DNA from: Roseovarius confluentis
Lineage (GTDB): Bacteria > Pseudomonadota > Alphaproteobacteria > Rhodobacterales > Rhodobacteraceae
DNA length: 64,000 bases
NCBI RefSeq assembly: GCF_002917925.1
Contig: NZ_PPFE01000003.1
Location: 372,001-436,000, forward strand
Direction: 5' to 3'
Shown: one piece after another, positions 26,147 to 34,532 of the stretch
Position numbering within the stretch: the stretch's first letter is position 1
Layout of the letters: every line of letters begins with the position of its first letter
Made by a program: the position numbers and the translations under genes
The notes under the pieces: model-generated
What the model was told of the DNA's origin: nothing
The model's database searches: none
Seen by the model: only the letters and a program-made list of their open reading frames with translations

Positions 26147-28056
26147 GGTGTCGCCCCGCCCGATAGCGCGGCGCGCAAGGCGCCGGGTTGGAACGGTTTG
26201 CGCAGCACGGGCGCGCGTTCAAGGGCCGCGGCGTGAAGCGGATCGGAGAGCGGTAGCGAGGTCATGAGCACCGCGGGCGGGTGCCGCGCCGGAAGGGCGT
26301 CGATGAGGTCGAGCCCGGTGGCCTCGCCTTCGAGGGTGATGTCGCTGAGGATGGCGGTGATCTCGGGCAGGCCGTTCAGAAGCGCCTGCGCCTCGGTCGC
26401 GCTTGTGGCCTCGATGACCTGGTGGCCGTCGGCGCGGAGCATGGCGCGGATGCTTTCGCGCAGGTCGGCGCTGTCCTCGACCAGAAGGACGAAGCCGGGG
26501 GTGTCCTCGGCGCTGACCTCGCGCAGGGGCAGGCGCAGGGTGACCTGGCCGCCGGTGTCGGTGTTGTCGATCATCACCCGCCCGCCGGCGAGCTTGGTCA
26601 TGTTGTAGACCATGGTGAGGCCCAGCCCCGAGCCTTCGCCCCCCTTGGTGGTGAAGAACGGATCGAAGGCGTGGCTGCGGACGTGATCGGAAAACCCGGG
26701 GCCGGTGTCGGAGACGGCGACGTCGAGCCAGGTGTCCTGAACGGTGGTGACGGCAAGGGTGATGCGGCCCGGCGCGGCGTCCGCTTCGCCGATGGCATCG
26801 CGGGCGTTGAGCAGAAGGTTGATGAGCGAGTCCTGCAGCATGCCGGGATCGAGCAGGCAGGTGCGGGGCGCATTCTCGGCGGCTATGCTCAGCGTGATCG
26901 TTTCGGGCAGGACGGAGCGGGCGAGCGGTTCGAGATCGTGCAGGAAGGCGGGCAGGTCGGTGGCCACGGGGGTATGTTCGCGCGGGCCGGTCATGTCGGC
27001 AATGCGGTCGAGCAGGGTGCCGCCGCGCCGCGCCGCCCCAAGGGTGGCGGCGATGAGGTCCGTGGCCTCTTCGGGGAGGGACATGGATTGCAGGCGGGAT
27101 TGCATGCCGAGGATGATGGTCAGCAGGTTCGAGAAATCATGCGCGAGGCCGGAGGTCAGTTGCGCAGCCATCTCGCGGCGGCGGTGCTGGCCCAATGCGG
27201 CGCGGGTTTGCGCCTCTTCGGTGATGTCCATGGACAGGATATAGACGCCGCCGGTGGCCGGATCGGGCGTGAGTGCCACGCGGATGCGGCGGGAACTGGG
27301 GGCGTGGGTGAATTCGAACACCGACGGCGCGCCGGCATAGGCGCGGTCGAGATGCGGGGCGATATTGGCGAAGGCCTCGTCCCCCAGCGCGTCGGCGGGG
27401 GCGAGACCAACCGGGTCGGCGGTGCTGCCCGGCATGATGAGCGACAGGCGGCGGTTGGAATAGGTATAGCGCCGGTCGGGGCCGAGATGGGCGATATGGG
27501 CGGGCACCATCTCGGTCGTCAGGCGCATGCGGGCCTCGGCCTCGGAGGCCTGGCGCTGGGCCTCTTCCAGCGCGGTGATGGTGGATTCAAGCTGTCGGTT
27601 GGCCGCCGCCAGGTCGTCGGAATAGGTGACGAGGCGGTCCGACAGTTCTTCGGACCGGGCGGCGAGAAGCGCCTCCTGCTGTTTGGCGCGGGAGATGTCG
27701 GTGTAGACGGTGACCCAGCCGCCCTGAGGCAAGGGAGAGCCCTCGACGCTGATGGTGCGGCCATTGGCGCGGGTGCGTTCCATGTAGTGCGGTTTGAACG
27801 CGCGGGCGGTTTCGACCCGGTCGGCGACGAAGCGGTCGACATCGGACACTTCGCCGTAGTCGCCGCGTTCGGCCAGAAAGCGGATGGTGTCCTCGAAGTG
27901 CGCGCCGGGTGTGACCAGCCGGTCGGGCAGGTCGAACATTTCCTGGAAGCGGCGGTTGCAGACGGCGAGGTCGAGATCGGCGTCGTAGATCGTCAGGGCC
28001 TGCTGGATGAGGTTGAGGCCTGCGGTGGTCATCTGCGTGGTGTCGCGCGGGCTCAT
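26143..28056 (-). CDS. PAS-domain hybrid histidine kinase with C-terminal receiver
   Basis: 637 residues, no membrane segment or signal peptide, so a cytoplasmic sensor. Two PAS regions (about 10-125 and 180-285) are joined by a coiled coil (about 125-180). HisKA carries phospho-acceptor His306 (SGLAHDFSNLLTIIL), then a HATPase domain with NARDA, DTGPGF and GEGSGLGL, and a receiver domain at the C-terminus (LLVEDSADLRES, acceptor Asp in AILSDITLEG, Lys in LRKPFQPG). ATG 28056 overlaps the stop of the isomerase-like gene. The receiver makes a phosphorelay to the next-gene regulator possible, though a Hpt step is not seen. Confidence 0.88.
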   Translation of the reverse strand: MSPRDTTQMTTAGLNLIQQALTIYDADLDLAVCNRRFQEMFDLPDRLVTPGAHFEDTIRFLAERGDYGEVSDVDRFVADRVETARAFKPHYMERTRANGRTISVEGSPLPQGGWVTVYTDISRAKQQEALLAARSEELSDRLVTYSDDLAAANRQLESTITALEEAQRQASEAEARMRLTTEMVPAHIAHLGPDRRYTYSNRRLSLIMPGSTADPVGLAPADALGDEAFANIAPHLDRAYAGAPSVFEFTHAPSSRRIRVALTPDPATGGVYILSMDITEEAQTRAALGQHRRREMAAQLTSGLAHDFSNLLTIILGMQSRLQSMSLPEEATDLIAATLGAARRGGTLLDRIADMTGPREHTPVATDLPAFLHDLEPLARSVLPETITLSIAAENAPRTCLLDPGMLQDSLINLLLNARDAIGEADAAPGRITLAVTTVQDTWLDVAVSDTGPGFSDHVRSHAFDPFFTTKGGEGSGLGLTMVYNMTKLAGGRVMIDNTDTGGQVTLRLPLREVSAEDTPGFVLLVEDSADLRESIRAMLRADGHQVIEATSATEAQALLNGLPEITAILSDITLEGEATGLDLIDALPARHPPAVLMTSLPLSDPLHAAALERAPVLRKPFQPGALRAALSGGATP

Positions 28057-28655
28057 GCGGGATGCTCCGTTGCCCAGGCGAGGGCGGTGTCGAGCTGGTC
28101 GTCGCCCCAGAAAAGCTCGTTGCCCACGGTGAAGCTGGGAGCGCCGAAGATGCCGCGGCGCATGGCCTCTTGGGTGGTGTCGTGCAAGCGGTGCTTGTTG
28201 GCGTCGGCCTGGGCCTTGTCGATCAGGTCGGGGGGAAGGTTGGCCGCCGAAAGGCAGGCGGCGATGACGTCGGTGTCGGCGATGTTCAGGCCTTCGGCGA
28301 ACTGCATGAGGTAGACGTTCTGGCAAAAGGCGATGCCCTGGGCGTGTTCGAGCGCCAGTTGCGCGGTGCGGGCGGCGAGCACGCTGTGCTGGGGCATGGT
28401 GTCGGACCGCTTGAAGGTGAGGCCGCGGGCGGCGCAGCGACGTTCCATGTCACGCCACATGTAATTGCCCTTGGCGGCATAGATCCTGAACGGCGAAGTG
28501 TCCCAGCCCTGCGCGGCGAAGATCGGGCCGAGCAGGAAGGGGCGCCAGCGGACGGCGACCCCGGCCTCGGCCGCGCGGGCGGGCAGGCGCATGACGCTTA
28601 GATAGGAGTAGGTCGAGGCGAATTCGAACCAGAAATCCATCTGTGGTCGGGTCAT
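28053..28655 (-). CDS. 2-hydroxychromene-2-carboxylate isomerase-like (DsbA-fold, kappa-GST type)
   Basis: 200 residues starting with MDFWFEFASTYSYL, where a Ser replaces the DsbA CxxC and binds glutathione in the NahD/kappa-GST family; GIFGAPSFTVGNELFWGDDQLD near the C-terminus carries the cis-proline. NahD isomerises a ring-cleavage product in naphthalene degradation, but many homologues act on other, unknown substrates. It is the first gene of an operon with the hybrid kinase and response regulator, divergent from the acyl-CoA synthetase gene. Confidence 0.85.
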   Translation of the reverse strand: MTRPQMDFWFEFASTYSYLSVMRLPARAAEAGVAVRWRPFLLGPIFAAQGWDTSPFRIYAAKGNYMWRDMERRCAARGLTFKRSDTMPQHSVLAARTAQLALEHAQGIAFCQNVYLMQFAEGLNIADTDVIAACLSAANLPPDLIDKAQADANKHRLHDTTQEAMRRGIFGAPSFTVGNELFWGDDQLDTALAWATEHPA

Positions 28656-28735
28656 CGTTGCGGTCCTCTTGCGAGAGGGGCAATCGACGGGGAAATTGCG
28701 GGTATGTCAAGAGTGGGGCTGCGTCGGGGCAAGAG

Positions 28736-28756
28736 ATCCCGGATCAGGTCCGGGAT
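28736..28756. repeat. Hairpin ATCCCGGA-TCAGG-TCCGGGAT
   Basis: Perfect 8-bp arms around TCAGG in the 279-bp gap between the divergent isomerase and acyl-CoA synthetase genes. It resembles short hairpin repeats that I recall from other alphaproteobacteria. It could also act as an operator. The rest of this gap shows no other clear signal. Confidence 0.5.
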
Positions 28757-28934
28757 GGCGGATGGTAAAGACCGGCGCGGCTTACGTGGCGTCTGTTACA
28801 ATTCGTAAGGATTGCGCAAAGATCAGGAAAAAGTTGACGCTCAGCGTCGGCTGCGCACTCTATGGTGGATCAAGACTCGCCGCCGTGGGGCGCGGTCTGT
28901 TCGCGGGAGAGAGCGGACAAAGGGAGGACAAAAT

Positions 28935-30908
28935 TTGGCACAGTCGTCGAGAGGCGCGGATGGGCTTTCGTCCATTCCGGCCCTTTTGCAGCGCAACGCC
29001 GCGCAGTTCGGAGCCAAACCCGCCTACCGGGAGAAGGAATACGGGATCTGGCAAAGCTGGACCTGGGCCGAGGCGGAGCAGGAGATCGAGGCGCTGGCGC
29101 TGGGGCTGTTGACGCTTGGCGTGAACAAGGGCGATTTCGTTGCCGTTATCGGGCGCAACCGGCCCTATTTCTACTGGTCGATGGTCGCCGCGCAATCGGT
29201 GGGCGCGATCCCGGTGCCAGTCTACCAGGACAGTGCCAGCGACGAGATGGCCTATGTTCTGGACCATTGCGGCGCGCGGTTCGCCATCGTCGAGGACCAG
29301 GAGCAGGTCGACAAGATCATCGATATCCAGGATGAGCTGCACCTGTTCGAACATATCATTTATGTCGATCCCCGCGGTCTGCGGAAATACGATCATCACA
29401 AGCTGCACCAGTATAGCCACGTGCAAGAGCAGGGACGCGCGGCGCGTGAGGAATTCATTGGCGATCTGAAGGCGCGGCGGGATGCCCTGGATTACGACAG
29501 CACCTGCGTGATGCTGTATACCTCGGGGACCACCGGAAAGCCGAAGGGCGTGGTGCTGTCCAACCGCAACATCATCGAGGCGTCGAAATCGTCTTCGGAG
29601 TTCGATCACCTGACGCGGAACGAGGAGGTGCTGGCCTATCTGCCGATGGCGTGGGTGGGGGATTTCATCTTTTCCATCGGGCAGGCCTATTGGTGCGGAT
29701 TCTGCGTGAACTGCCCGGAGAGCCCGGACACGATGCAGGTGGACCTGCGCGAGATCGGGCCGACATATTACTTCGCGCCGCCGCGGGTGTTCGAGACGCA
29801 GCTCACGAACGTGATGATCCGGATGGAGGATGCCAGCCGGATGAAGCAATGGCTGTTCCATACCTTCATGGAGCACGCGCGCAAGGTGGGGCCGGCGATC
29901 CTGGACGGGAAGAGCGTCAGTGGATGGGATCGGCTGAAATACCGCCTCGGCGGGCTGCTGGTGTACGGGCCGTTGAAGGATACGCTGGGCTTTGGCCGGG
30001 TGCGCGTGGGCTATACTGCCGGCGAGGCGATCGGGCCGGAGATCTTCGATTTCTACCGCTCGCTGGGGATCAACCTGAAGCAGCTTTACGGCCAGACCGA
30101 GGCGTCGGTGTTCATCACGCTGCAGCCCGATGGCGAGGTCTACAGCGACACGGTGGGCGTGGCCGCGCCCGGGGTGGAGTTGAAGATCGCCGAGAGCGGC
30201 GAGGTTTTCTATCGCGGCGACGGGGTGTTCGAGGAATACTACAAGAATGCCGAGAGCACGGCGAGCACCAAGGATGCCGAGGGCTGGGTCGCGACGGGCG
30301 ATGCCGGGTTCATCGACGACAAGACCGGGCATCTGAAGATCATCGACCGGGCCAAGGATGTTGGCAAGATGGCCGATGGCAGCCTGTTTGCCCCCAAATA
30401 CGTGGAAAACAAGCTGAAATTTTATCCCAACATCCTCGAGGCCGTGGTGTTCGGCAATGGGCGGGAGCAGTGCACGGCCTTCATTAACATCGACCTCAAT
30501 GCCGTGGGCAACTGGGCCGAGCGGAACAATATCGGCTATGCCTCCTACCAGGAGCTGGCGGGGCATCCGCGCGTGCTGGAGACGGTTAAGGAGCATGTGG
30601 AAGAGGTGAACCGGAGCTTGGCCGAGGATCCGATGCTGGCGCATTGCCAGGTGCATCGCTTCCTGGTGCTGCACAAGGAGCTGGATGCCGACGATGGCGA
30701 GATGACCCGGACGCGGAAGGTGCGGCGGGGCGTGATCTCGGAGAAGTTCGAGGAGTTGCTGGCGGCGCTTTATGACGGCTCGACGGAGAAGTTCACCACG
30801 ACGGAAGTCACCTATGAGGATGGGCGCAAGGGCAGCATTTCGGCCACGCTGAAGATCGTGGATGCCGAGGTGGTGCCGGTGGCGCAGGAGAAGGTGGCGG
30901 CGGAATGA
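28935..30908 (+). CDS. Long-chain-type acyl-CoA synthetase (AMP-binding)
   Basis: 657 residues. The AMP/ATP-binding P-loop YTSGTTGKPKG lies at 195-205, the adenylation motif LYGQTEAS and the GWVATGDAGFID...KIIDRAKDVGKMADGSLFAPKYVENKLKF block in the C-terminal third. This is the long ACSL-like class (650-plus residues), which activates fatty or aryl acids to CoA esters. TTG 28935 is chosen: AGGGAGGA lies 7 nt upstream, while the in-frame ATG at 28812 has no ribosome site and adds Arg-rich non-family sequence. It begins an operon with a Liv-type ABC importer, suggesting activation of the imported acid. Confidence 0.88.
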   Translation: MAQSSRGADGLSSIPALLQRNAAQFGAKPAYREKEYGIWQSWTWAEAEQEIEALALGLLTLGVNKGDFVAVIGRNRPYFYWSMVAAQSVGAIPVPVYQDSASDEMAYVLDHCGARFAIVEDQEQVDKIIDIQDELHLFEHIIYVDPRGLRKYDHHKLHQYSHVQEQGRAAREEFIGDLKARRDALDYDSTCVMLYTSGTTGKPKGVVLSNRNIIEASKSSSEFDHLTRNEEVLAYLPMAWVGDFIFSIGQAYWCGFCVNCPESPDTMQVDLREIGPTYYFAPPRVFETQLTNVMIRMEDASRMKQWLFHTFMEHARKVGPAILDGKSVSGWDRLKYRLGGLLVYGPLKDTLGFGRVRVGYTAGEAIGPEIFDFYRSLGINLKQLYGQTEASVFITLQPDGEVYSDTVGVAAPGVELKIAESGEVFYRGDGVFEEYYKNAESTASTKDAEGWVATGDAGFIDDKTGHLKIIDRAKDVGKMADGSLFAPKYVENKLKFYPNILEAVVFGNGREQCTAFINIDLNAVGNWAERNNIGYASYQELAGHPRVLETVKEHVEEVNRSLAEDPMLAHCQVHRFLVLHKELDADDGEMTRTRKVRRGVISEKFEELLAALYDGSTEKFTTTEVTYEDGRKGSISATLKIVDAEVVPVAQEKVAAE

Positions 30909-30972
30909 CGGGACGACGCTCAGCTGCGCTTTCGCCCCGCCCGCCATCCCGTCTCGCGTTGGGAGAGTTTTG

Positions 30973-31791
30973 ATGCTTGATCAGACCGAAGGTTACACCA
31001 CCGAGGATGGCCGCAAGATTGGCGGCGTGGTGATGGAGATGAAGAACATCACGCTGCGGTTTGGCGGGGTGGTGGCGATCCAGGACATTTCGTTTGACGT
31101 GCGGGAGGGCGAGATCCGGGCGATCATCGGGCCCAATGGCGCGGGCAAATCCTCGATGCTGAACGTGATCTCGGGCTTCTACAATCCGCAGGAGGGCGAG
31201 GTCTGGTACAAGGGCGAAAAGCGCCCGCAGATGAAGCCTTACCAAGTGGCGCAGCAGGGGATTGCACGGACGTTCCAGAACATCGCCCTGTTCGAGGGGA
31301 TGAGCGTGCTGGACAACGTGATGACGGGGCGCATTCGGCAGATGAAATCAGGGCTGTTTTCGCAGTCGTTTTGGAAGGGCAAGGCCGAGCGCGAGGAGGT
31401 GGAGAACCGGGCTTTCGTGGAGCGGATCATCGACTTTCTGGAGATCCAGCACATTCGCAAGACGCCGGTGGGGCGGCTGCCCTATGGGTTGAAGAAGCGG
31501 GTGGAGCTGGCGCGGGCGCTGGCGGCGGAGCCGTCGATCCTGCTGCTGGACGAGCCGATGGCGGGGATGAACGTCGAGGAGAAGGAGGACATGAGCCGCT
31601 TTGTCCTTGATGTGAATGACGAGTTCGGGACGACCATTGTGCTGATCGAGCATGACATGGGCGTGGTGATGGATCTCAGCGACCGTGTCGTGGTGATGGA
31701 TTACGGCAAGAAGATCGGCGACGGCACGCCGGACGAGGTGCGCAGCAACCAGGCGGTGATCGACGCTTACCTGGGGGTGGCGCATGATTGA
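30973..31791 (+). CDS. ABC transporter ATP-binding protein, LivG type
   Basis: 272 residues. Walker A GPNGAGKS (53-60), Q-loop region ARTFQNIALFEGMSV, signature LPYGLKKRVELARAL (the LivG form of the signature), Walker B LLLDEPMAGM and a switch His in IEHDMGVVM. It is one of two ATPases of a hydrophobic amino-acid/amide-family importer; here the acyl-CoA synthetase gene before it suggests a carboxylic acid as substrate. ATG 30973 follows GGGAG. Confidence 0.9.
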   Translation: MLDQTEGYTTEDGRKIGGVVMEMKNITLRFGGVVAIQDISFDVREGEIRAIIGPNGAGKSSMLNVISGFYNPQEGEVWYKGEKRPQMKPYQVAQQGIARTFQNIALFEGMSVLDNVMTGRIRQMKSGLFSQSFWKGKAEREEVENRAFVERIIDFLEIQHIRKTPVGRLPYGLKKRVELARALAAEPSILLLDEPMAGMNVEEKEDMSRFVLDVNDEFGTTIVLIEHDMGVVMDLSDRVVVMDYGKKIGDGTPDEVRSNQAVIDAYLGVAHD

Positions 31792-31812
31792 ACGGTGGCG
31801 GTCCGGGCGGCC

Positions 31813-31856
31813 AAAAATTTTCGAAAATTTTTGTCAAATTTCTTCGAAGAAATTTG
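31813..31856. repeat. Tandem AT-rich perfect palindromes between livG and livH homologues
   Basis: Two palindromes lie 2 bp apart: a 20-bp AAAAATTTTCGAAAATTTTT (31813-31832) and a 22-bp one (31835-31856) with arms CAAATTTCTT/AAGAAATTTG around CG. Both are centred on TTCGAA and the pair is bracketed by GCCAAA and TTTGGC. They stand out sharply in a GC-rich operon. Confidence 0.8.
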
Positions 31857-31871
31857 GCGCGGAGGTGAGAG

Positions 31872-32861
31872 ATGCCTGATCAGTTGATTTTCGGGATGGA
31901 AGTGTTCCTGAACGGCCTTATGGCCGGGGTTCTGTATGCGCTTGTCGCGCTGGGCTTCGTGCTGATCTACAAGGCGTCGGGGATCTTCAATTACGCGCAA
32001 GGCGTGATGGCGCTGTTCGCGGCGCTGACGTTGGTGGGGATCATGGAAGGGCAGGTGCCGTTTTCGCACCTGATTAACGCGATCTTCGGCACGGAAATCC
32101 ACCATTTCGGCTGGCACGTGCCGGCGCTGGCGGCGATCCTGCTGACCATGGTGGTGATGGTTGCGCTGGCCTGGGCGGTCAACACCTTCATCTTCAAGCA
32201 CCTGGTGAACCAGGAGCCGATCATCCTGTTCATGGCGACGATTGGCCTTGCCTATTTCCTCGAAGGGTTCGGGGACATGATGTGGGGATCGGATATCAAG
32301 ACGATGGATGTGGGCCTGCCGCAGGGGATCAACGAGGTGATCGACGAGACCACGGCGGGGTGGTTCGGATACGGCTTTTTCATCGACAACCTGGACATCG
32401 TGGCGACGGTGATCGCGGCCGCGCTGGTGTTCACGCTGATCGTGTTCGCGCAATACACCAAGCAGGGCCGCGCGATGCGGGCGGTGGCGGATGACCACCA
32501 GGCGGCGCTGTCGGTGGGCATTTCGTTGAACTTCATCTGGGTGATGGTGTGGTCACTGGCCGGGTTCGTCGCGCTGGTCGCGGGGATCATGTGGGGCACC
32601 AAGTCGGGCGTGCAGTTCTCGTTGTCGCTGATCGCGCTGAAGGCGTTGCCGGTGCTGATGCTGGGCGGCTTCACCTCGATCCCCGGGGCCATCGTGGGCG
32701 GTTTGCTGATCGGCGTCGGAGAGAAGCTGTTCGAATTCGCCATTGGCGCGCCCTACCTGGGCGGGGCGACGGAGATCTGGTTTGCCTATGTGCTGGCGCT
32801 GATCTTCCTGGTGTTCCGGCCGCAGGGCCTGTTCGGCGAGAAGATCATCGAGAGGGTGTGA
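31872..32861 (+). CDS. ABC transporter permease, LivH type
   Basis: 329 residues with about eight hydrophobic segments. MEVFLNGLMAGVLYALVALGFVLIYKASGIFNYAQG is the LivH N-terminal signature, and GGFTSIPGAIVGGLLIGVGE the cytoplasmic ATPase-contact loop. It forms the import channel with the LivM-type permease at 33362. An insertion (PFSHLINAIFGTEIHHFGWHVP) lengthens the first periplasmic loop relative to E. coli LivH. It follows the tandem palindromes by 15 bp. Confidence 0.9.
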   Translation: MPDQLIFGMEVFLNGLMAGVLYALVALGFVLIYKASGIFNYAQGVMALFAALTLVGIMEGQVPFSHLINAIFGTEIHHFGWHVPALAAILLTMVVMVALAWAVNTFIFKHLVNQEPIILFMATIGLAYFLEGFGDMMWGSDIKTMDVGLPQGINEVIDETTAGWFGYGFFIDNLDIVATVIAAALVFTLIVFAQYTKQGRAMRAVADDHQAALSVGISLNFIWVMVWSLAGFVALVAGIMWGTKSGVQFSLSLIALKALPVLMLGGFTSIPGAIVGGLLIGVGEKLFEFAIGAPYLGGATEIWFAYVLALIFLVFRPQGLFGEKIIERV

Positions 32862-32864
32862 GCC

Positions 32865-33077
32865 ATGGGCCTTGAACAGAGCATAGACTGCCCGGATTGC
32901 GGCACGCCCATCGCAATAGAGACGCGGGCGCTGATGGAAGGGGCGTCGTTTGCCTGTGGCAATTGCGGCGCGGAGATTTCGATGGCGGGACGCGCCGGGG
33001 AAAGCTGGGGCGCGGCGCAGGCGAAGTTCGCGGCGCTGAAGGCGGATATGCTGAAGGCCGGGGAGGGCAAGACATGA
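32865..33077 (+). CDS. Zinc-ribbon micro-protein within the ABC operon
   Basis: 70 residues. Two Cys pairs, CPDC (Cys9, Cys12) and CGNC (Cys31, Cys34), form a probable four-Cys zinc ribbon, followed by an Ala/Lys helix (SWGAAQAKFAALKADMLKAGEG). It starts 3 bp after the LivH-type stop and overlaps the next start (ATGA). I do not recognise a named family. Its position suggests a role in assembling or regulating the transporter. Confidence 0.75.
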   Translation: MGLEQSIDCPDCGTPIAIETRALMEGASFACGNCGAEISMAGRAGESWGAAQAKFAALKADMLKAGEGKT

Positions 33078-33322
33078 GACAGGTGATCGCGATCTTGAAC
33101 GTGGTCGCATGGTCGGGGTTCTGGGCCTTCGGGTACCTGGCGCTGACCTCGGGCGTGGATCAGAGCGGACAGATGGTGGTGGCCGCGATCCTGGCGGCGC
33201 TGGGCGGCGGCACGGGGATGCTGGCGTATTTCTGGCTGGTGCGGCACGCCGAGGAGACGGGCTATGCCCGGCCCGCGAACCGCGTGGCGAAGCGGGAGGA
33301 TGACGATGCGGAACCGGTTTGA
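33074..33322 (+). CDS. Two-helix membrane micro-protein within the ABC operon
   Basis: 82 residues with two hydrophobic segments (about 5-27 and 33-53) and a charged cytosolic-type tail (ARPANRVAKREDDDAEPV). Not recognised. Coupled to the zinc-ribbon gene by ATGA overlap and 39 bp ahead of the LivM-type permease, so it is co-translated with the transporter parts. It may be an auxiliary membrane subunit. Confidence 0.7.
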   Translation: MRQVIAILNVVAWSGFWAFGYLALTSGVDQSGQMVVAAILAALGGGTGMLAYFWLVRHAEETGYARPANRVAKREDDDAEPV

Positions 33323-33361
33323 GCGGACCTGGGCATGTGACGTACCTGGAGGAGAGATCTG

Positions 33362-34438
33362 ATGTTTTATCGTGAGGCGGGCGACTTCAAGACGTCCTAC
33401 GTGGCGGACAGCCAGACCTTTCCGATCAAGTTCGACAGGTTCCGCTATTACGCGGTCTTGCTGGTGGCGTTTGCCGTCGTGCCCTTCGTGATCAACGACT
33501 ATTGGGTGAACGCGGTCTTCCTGCCGTTCCTGATCTATTCGATCGCCGCGATCGGGCTGAACATACTTGTGGGCTATTGCGGGCAGGTGAGCCTGGGGAC
33601 CGGGGGGTTCATGGCCGTGGGGGCCTATGCCTGTTACAAGCTGATGACCGGGTTTCCCGAGGTGAGCATTTTTGTCCACGTGATCATCTCGGGCGGAATC
33701 ACGGCGGGGGTCTGCGTGCTCTTTGGCCTGCCGAGCCTGCGGATCAAGGGGTTCTACCTGGCGGTGGCGACGCTGGCGGCGCAATTCTTTCTCGTGTGGC
33801 TCTTCAACCGGGTGGGGTGGTTCTACAATTACTCGGCCTCGGGGCAGATCAACGCGCCGGAGCGGACGGTGCTGGGCGTGCCCATCACGGGGGCCGAGAC
33901 CGCGCCCTGGGCCGCGTACCTGTTCTGCCTGGTGTTCACCGTGGTTTGTGCGCTCGTGGCGCGGAACCTGACGCGGGGTATGCAGGGGCGGCAGTGGATG
34001 GCGATCCGGGACATGGACATCGCTGCCGAGATCATCGGGGTCAATCCGCTGAAGGCCAAGCTGAGCGCTTTTGCCGTGTCGGGCTTTTTCGTCGGGATTG
34101 CGGGAGCGCTGTTCTTTGCCGTCTACCTTGGCGCCGTGGAAGTGGGTGAGGTCTTTGGCATCAACAAGTCGTTCCTCGTGCTGTTCATGGTCATCATCGG
34201 CGGGCTGGGCTCGATCTTCGGCTCCTTCGCCGGGGCGGCGTTCCTGGTGCTGTTGCCGGTGCTGTTGAAGAACGTGCTGGTGGGCGGCCTGGGCTGGCCC
34301 ACGGACCTGGCGGCGCATTTCGAGTTCATCATCGTGGGCGGGCTGATCGTGATATTCCTGGTGGCCGAGCCGCACGGGCTGGCGCAGCTGTGGCGGGTGG
34401 CCAAGGAGAAATTGAGACTATGGCCCTTCCCGCATTAG
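33362..34438 (+). CDS. ABC transporter permease, LivM type
   Basis: 358 residues. About nine hydrophobic segments, the LivM core GYCGQVSLGTGGFMAVGAYACYKL and the contact region GGLGSIFGSFAGAAFLVLLP. It pairs with the LivH-type permease. An N-terminal extension of about 35 residues (MFYREAGDFKTSYVADSQTFPIKFDRFRYY) precedes the first helix, a trait I recall in the acyl-synthetase-linked importers of this family. ATG 33362 follows GGAGAG. Confidence 0.9.
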   Translation: MFYREAGDFKTSYVADSQTFPIKFDRFRYYAVLLVAFAVVPFVINDYWVNAVFLPFLIYSIAAIGLNILVGYCGQVSLGTGGFMAVGAYACYKLMTGFPEVSIFVHVIISGGITAGVCVLFGLPSLRIKGFYLAVATLAAQFFLVWLFNRVGWFYNYSASGQINAPERTVLGVPITGAETAPWAAYLFCLVFTVVCALVARNLTRGMQGRQWMAIRDMDIAAEIIGVNPLKAKLSAFAVSGFFVGIAGALFFAVYLGAVEVGEVFGINKSFLVLFMVIIGGLGSIFGSFAGAAFLVLLPVLLKNVLVGGLGWPTDLAAHFEFIIVGGLIVIFLVAEPHGLAQLWRVAKEKLRLWPFPH

Positions 34439-34448
34439 GGGGCGGCAT

Positions 34449-34472
34449 GGCGGGATGAAATCCCGCCCTACG
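34449..34472 (+). repeat. Hairpin repeat GGCGGGAT-GAA-ATCCCGCC + CTACG, copy 4 (variant)
   Basis: Same 3' end (CCCTACG) and hairpin form as the GTGGGT family but with GGCGGGAT arms. It lies in the 94-bp gap between the LivM-type permease and the binding-protein gene. Confidence 0.6.
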
Positions 34473-34532
34473 AGTTGGGCGAGGAAAACGCCCATGACGA
34501 GACATCGGACATACCAAGGGAGGATCAAACCG

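Noticed and set aside
28860-30947. Long minus-strand ORF (695 codons) opposite the acyl-CoA synthetase gene
   Set aside because: Shadow frame caused by high GC; the plus-strand gene has all the motifs.
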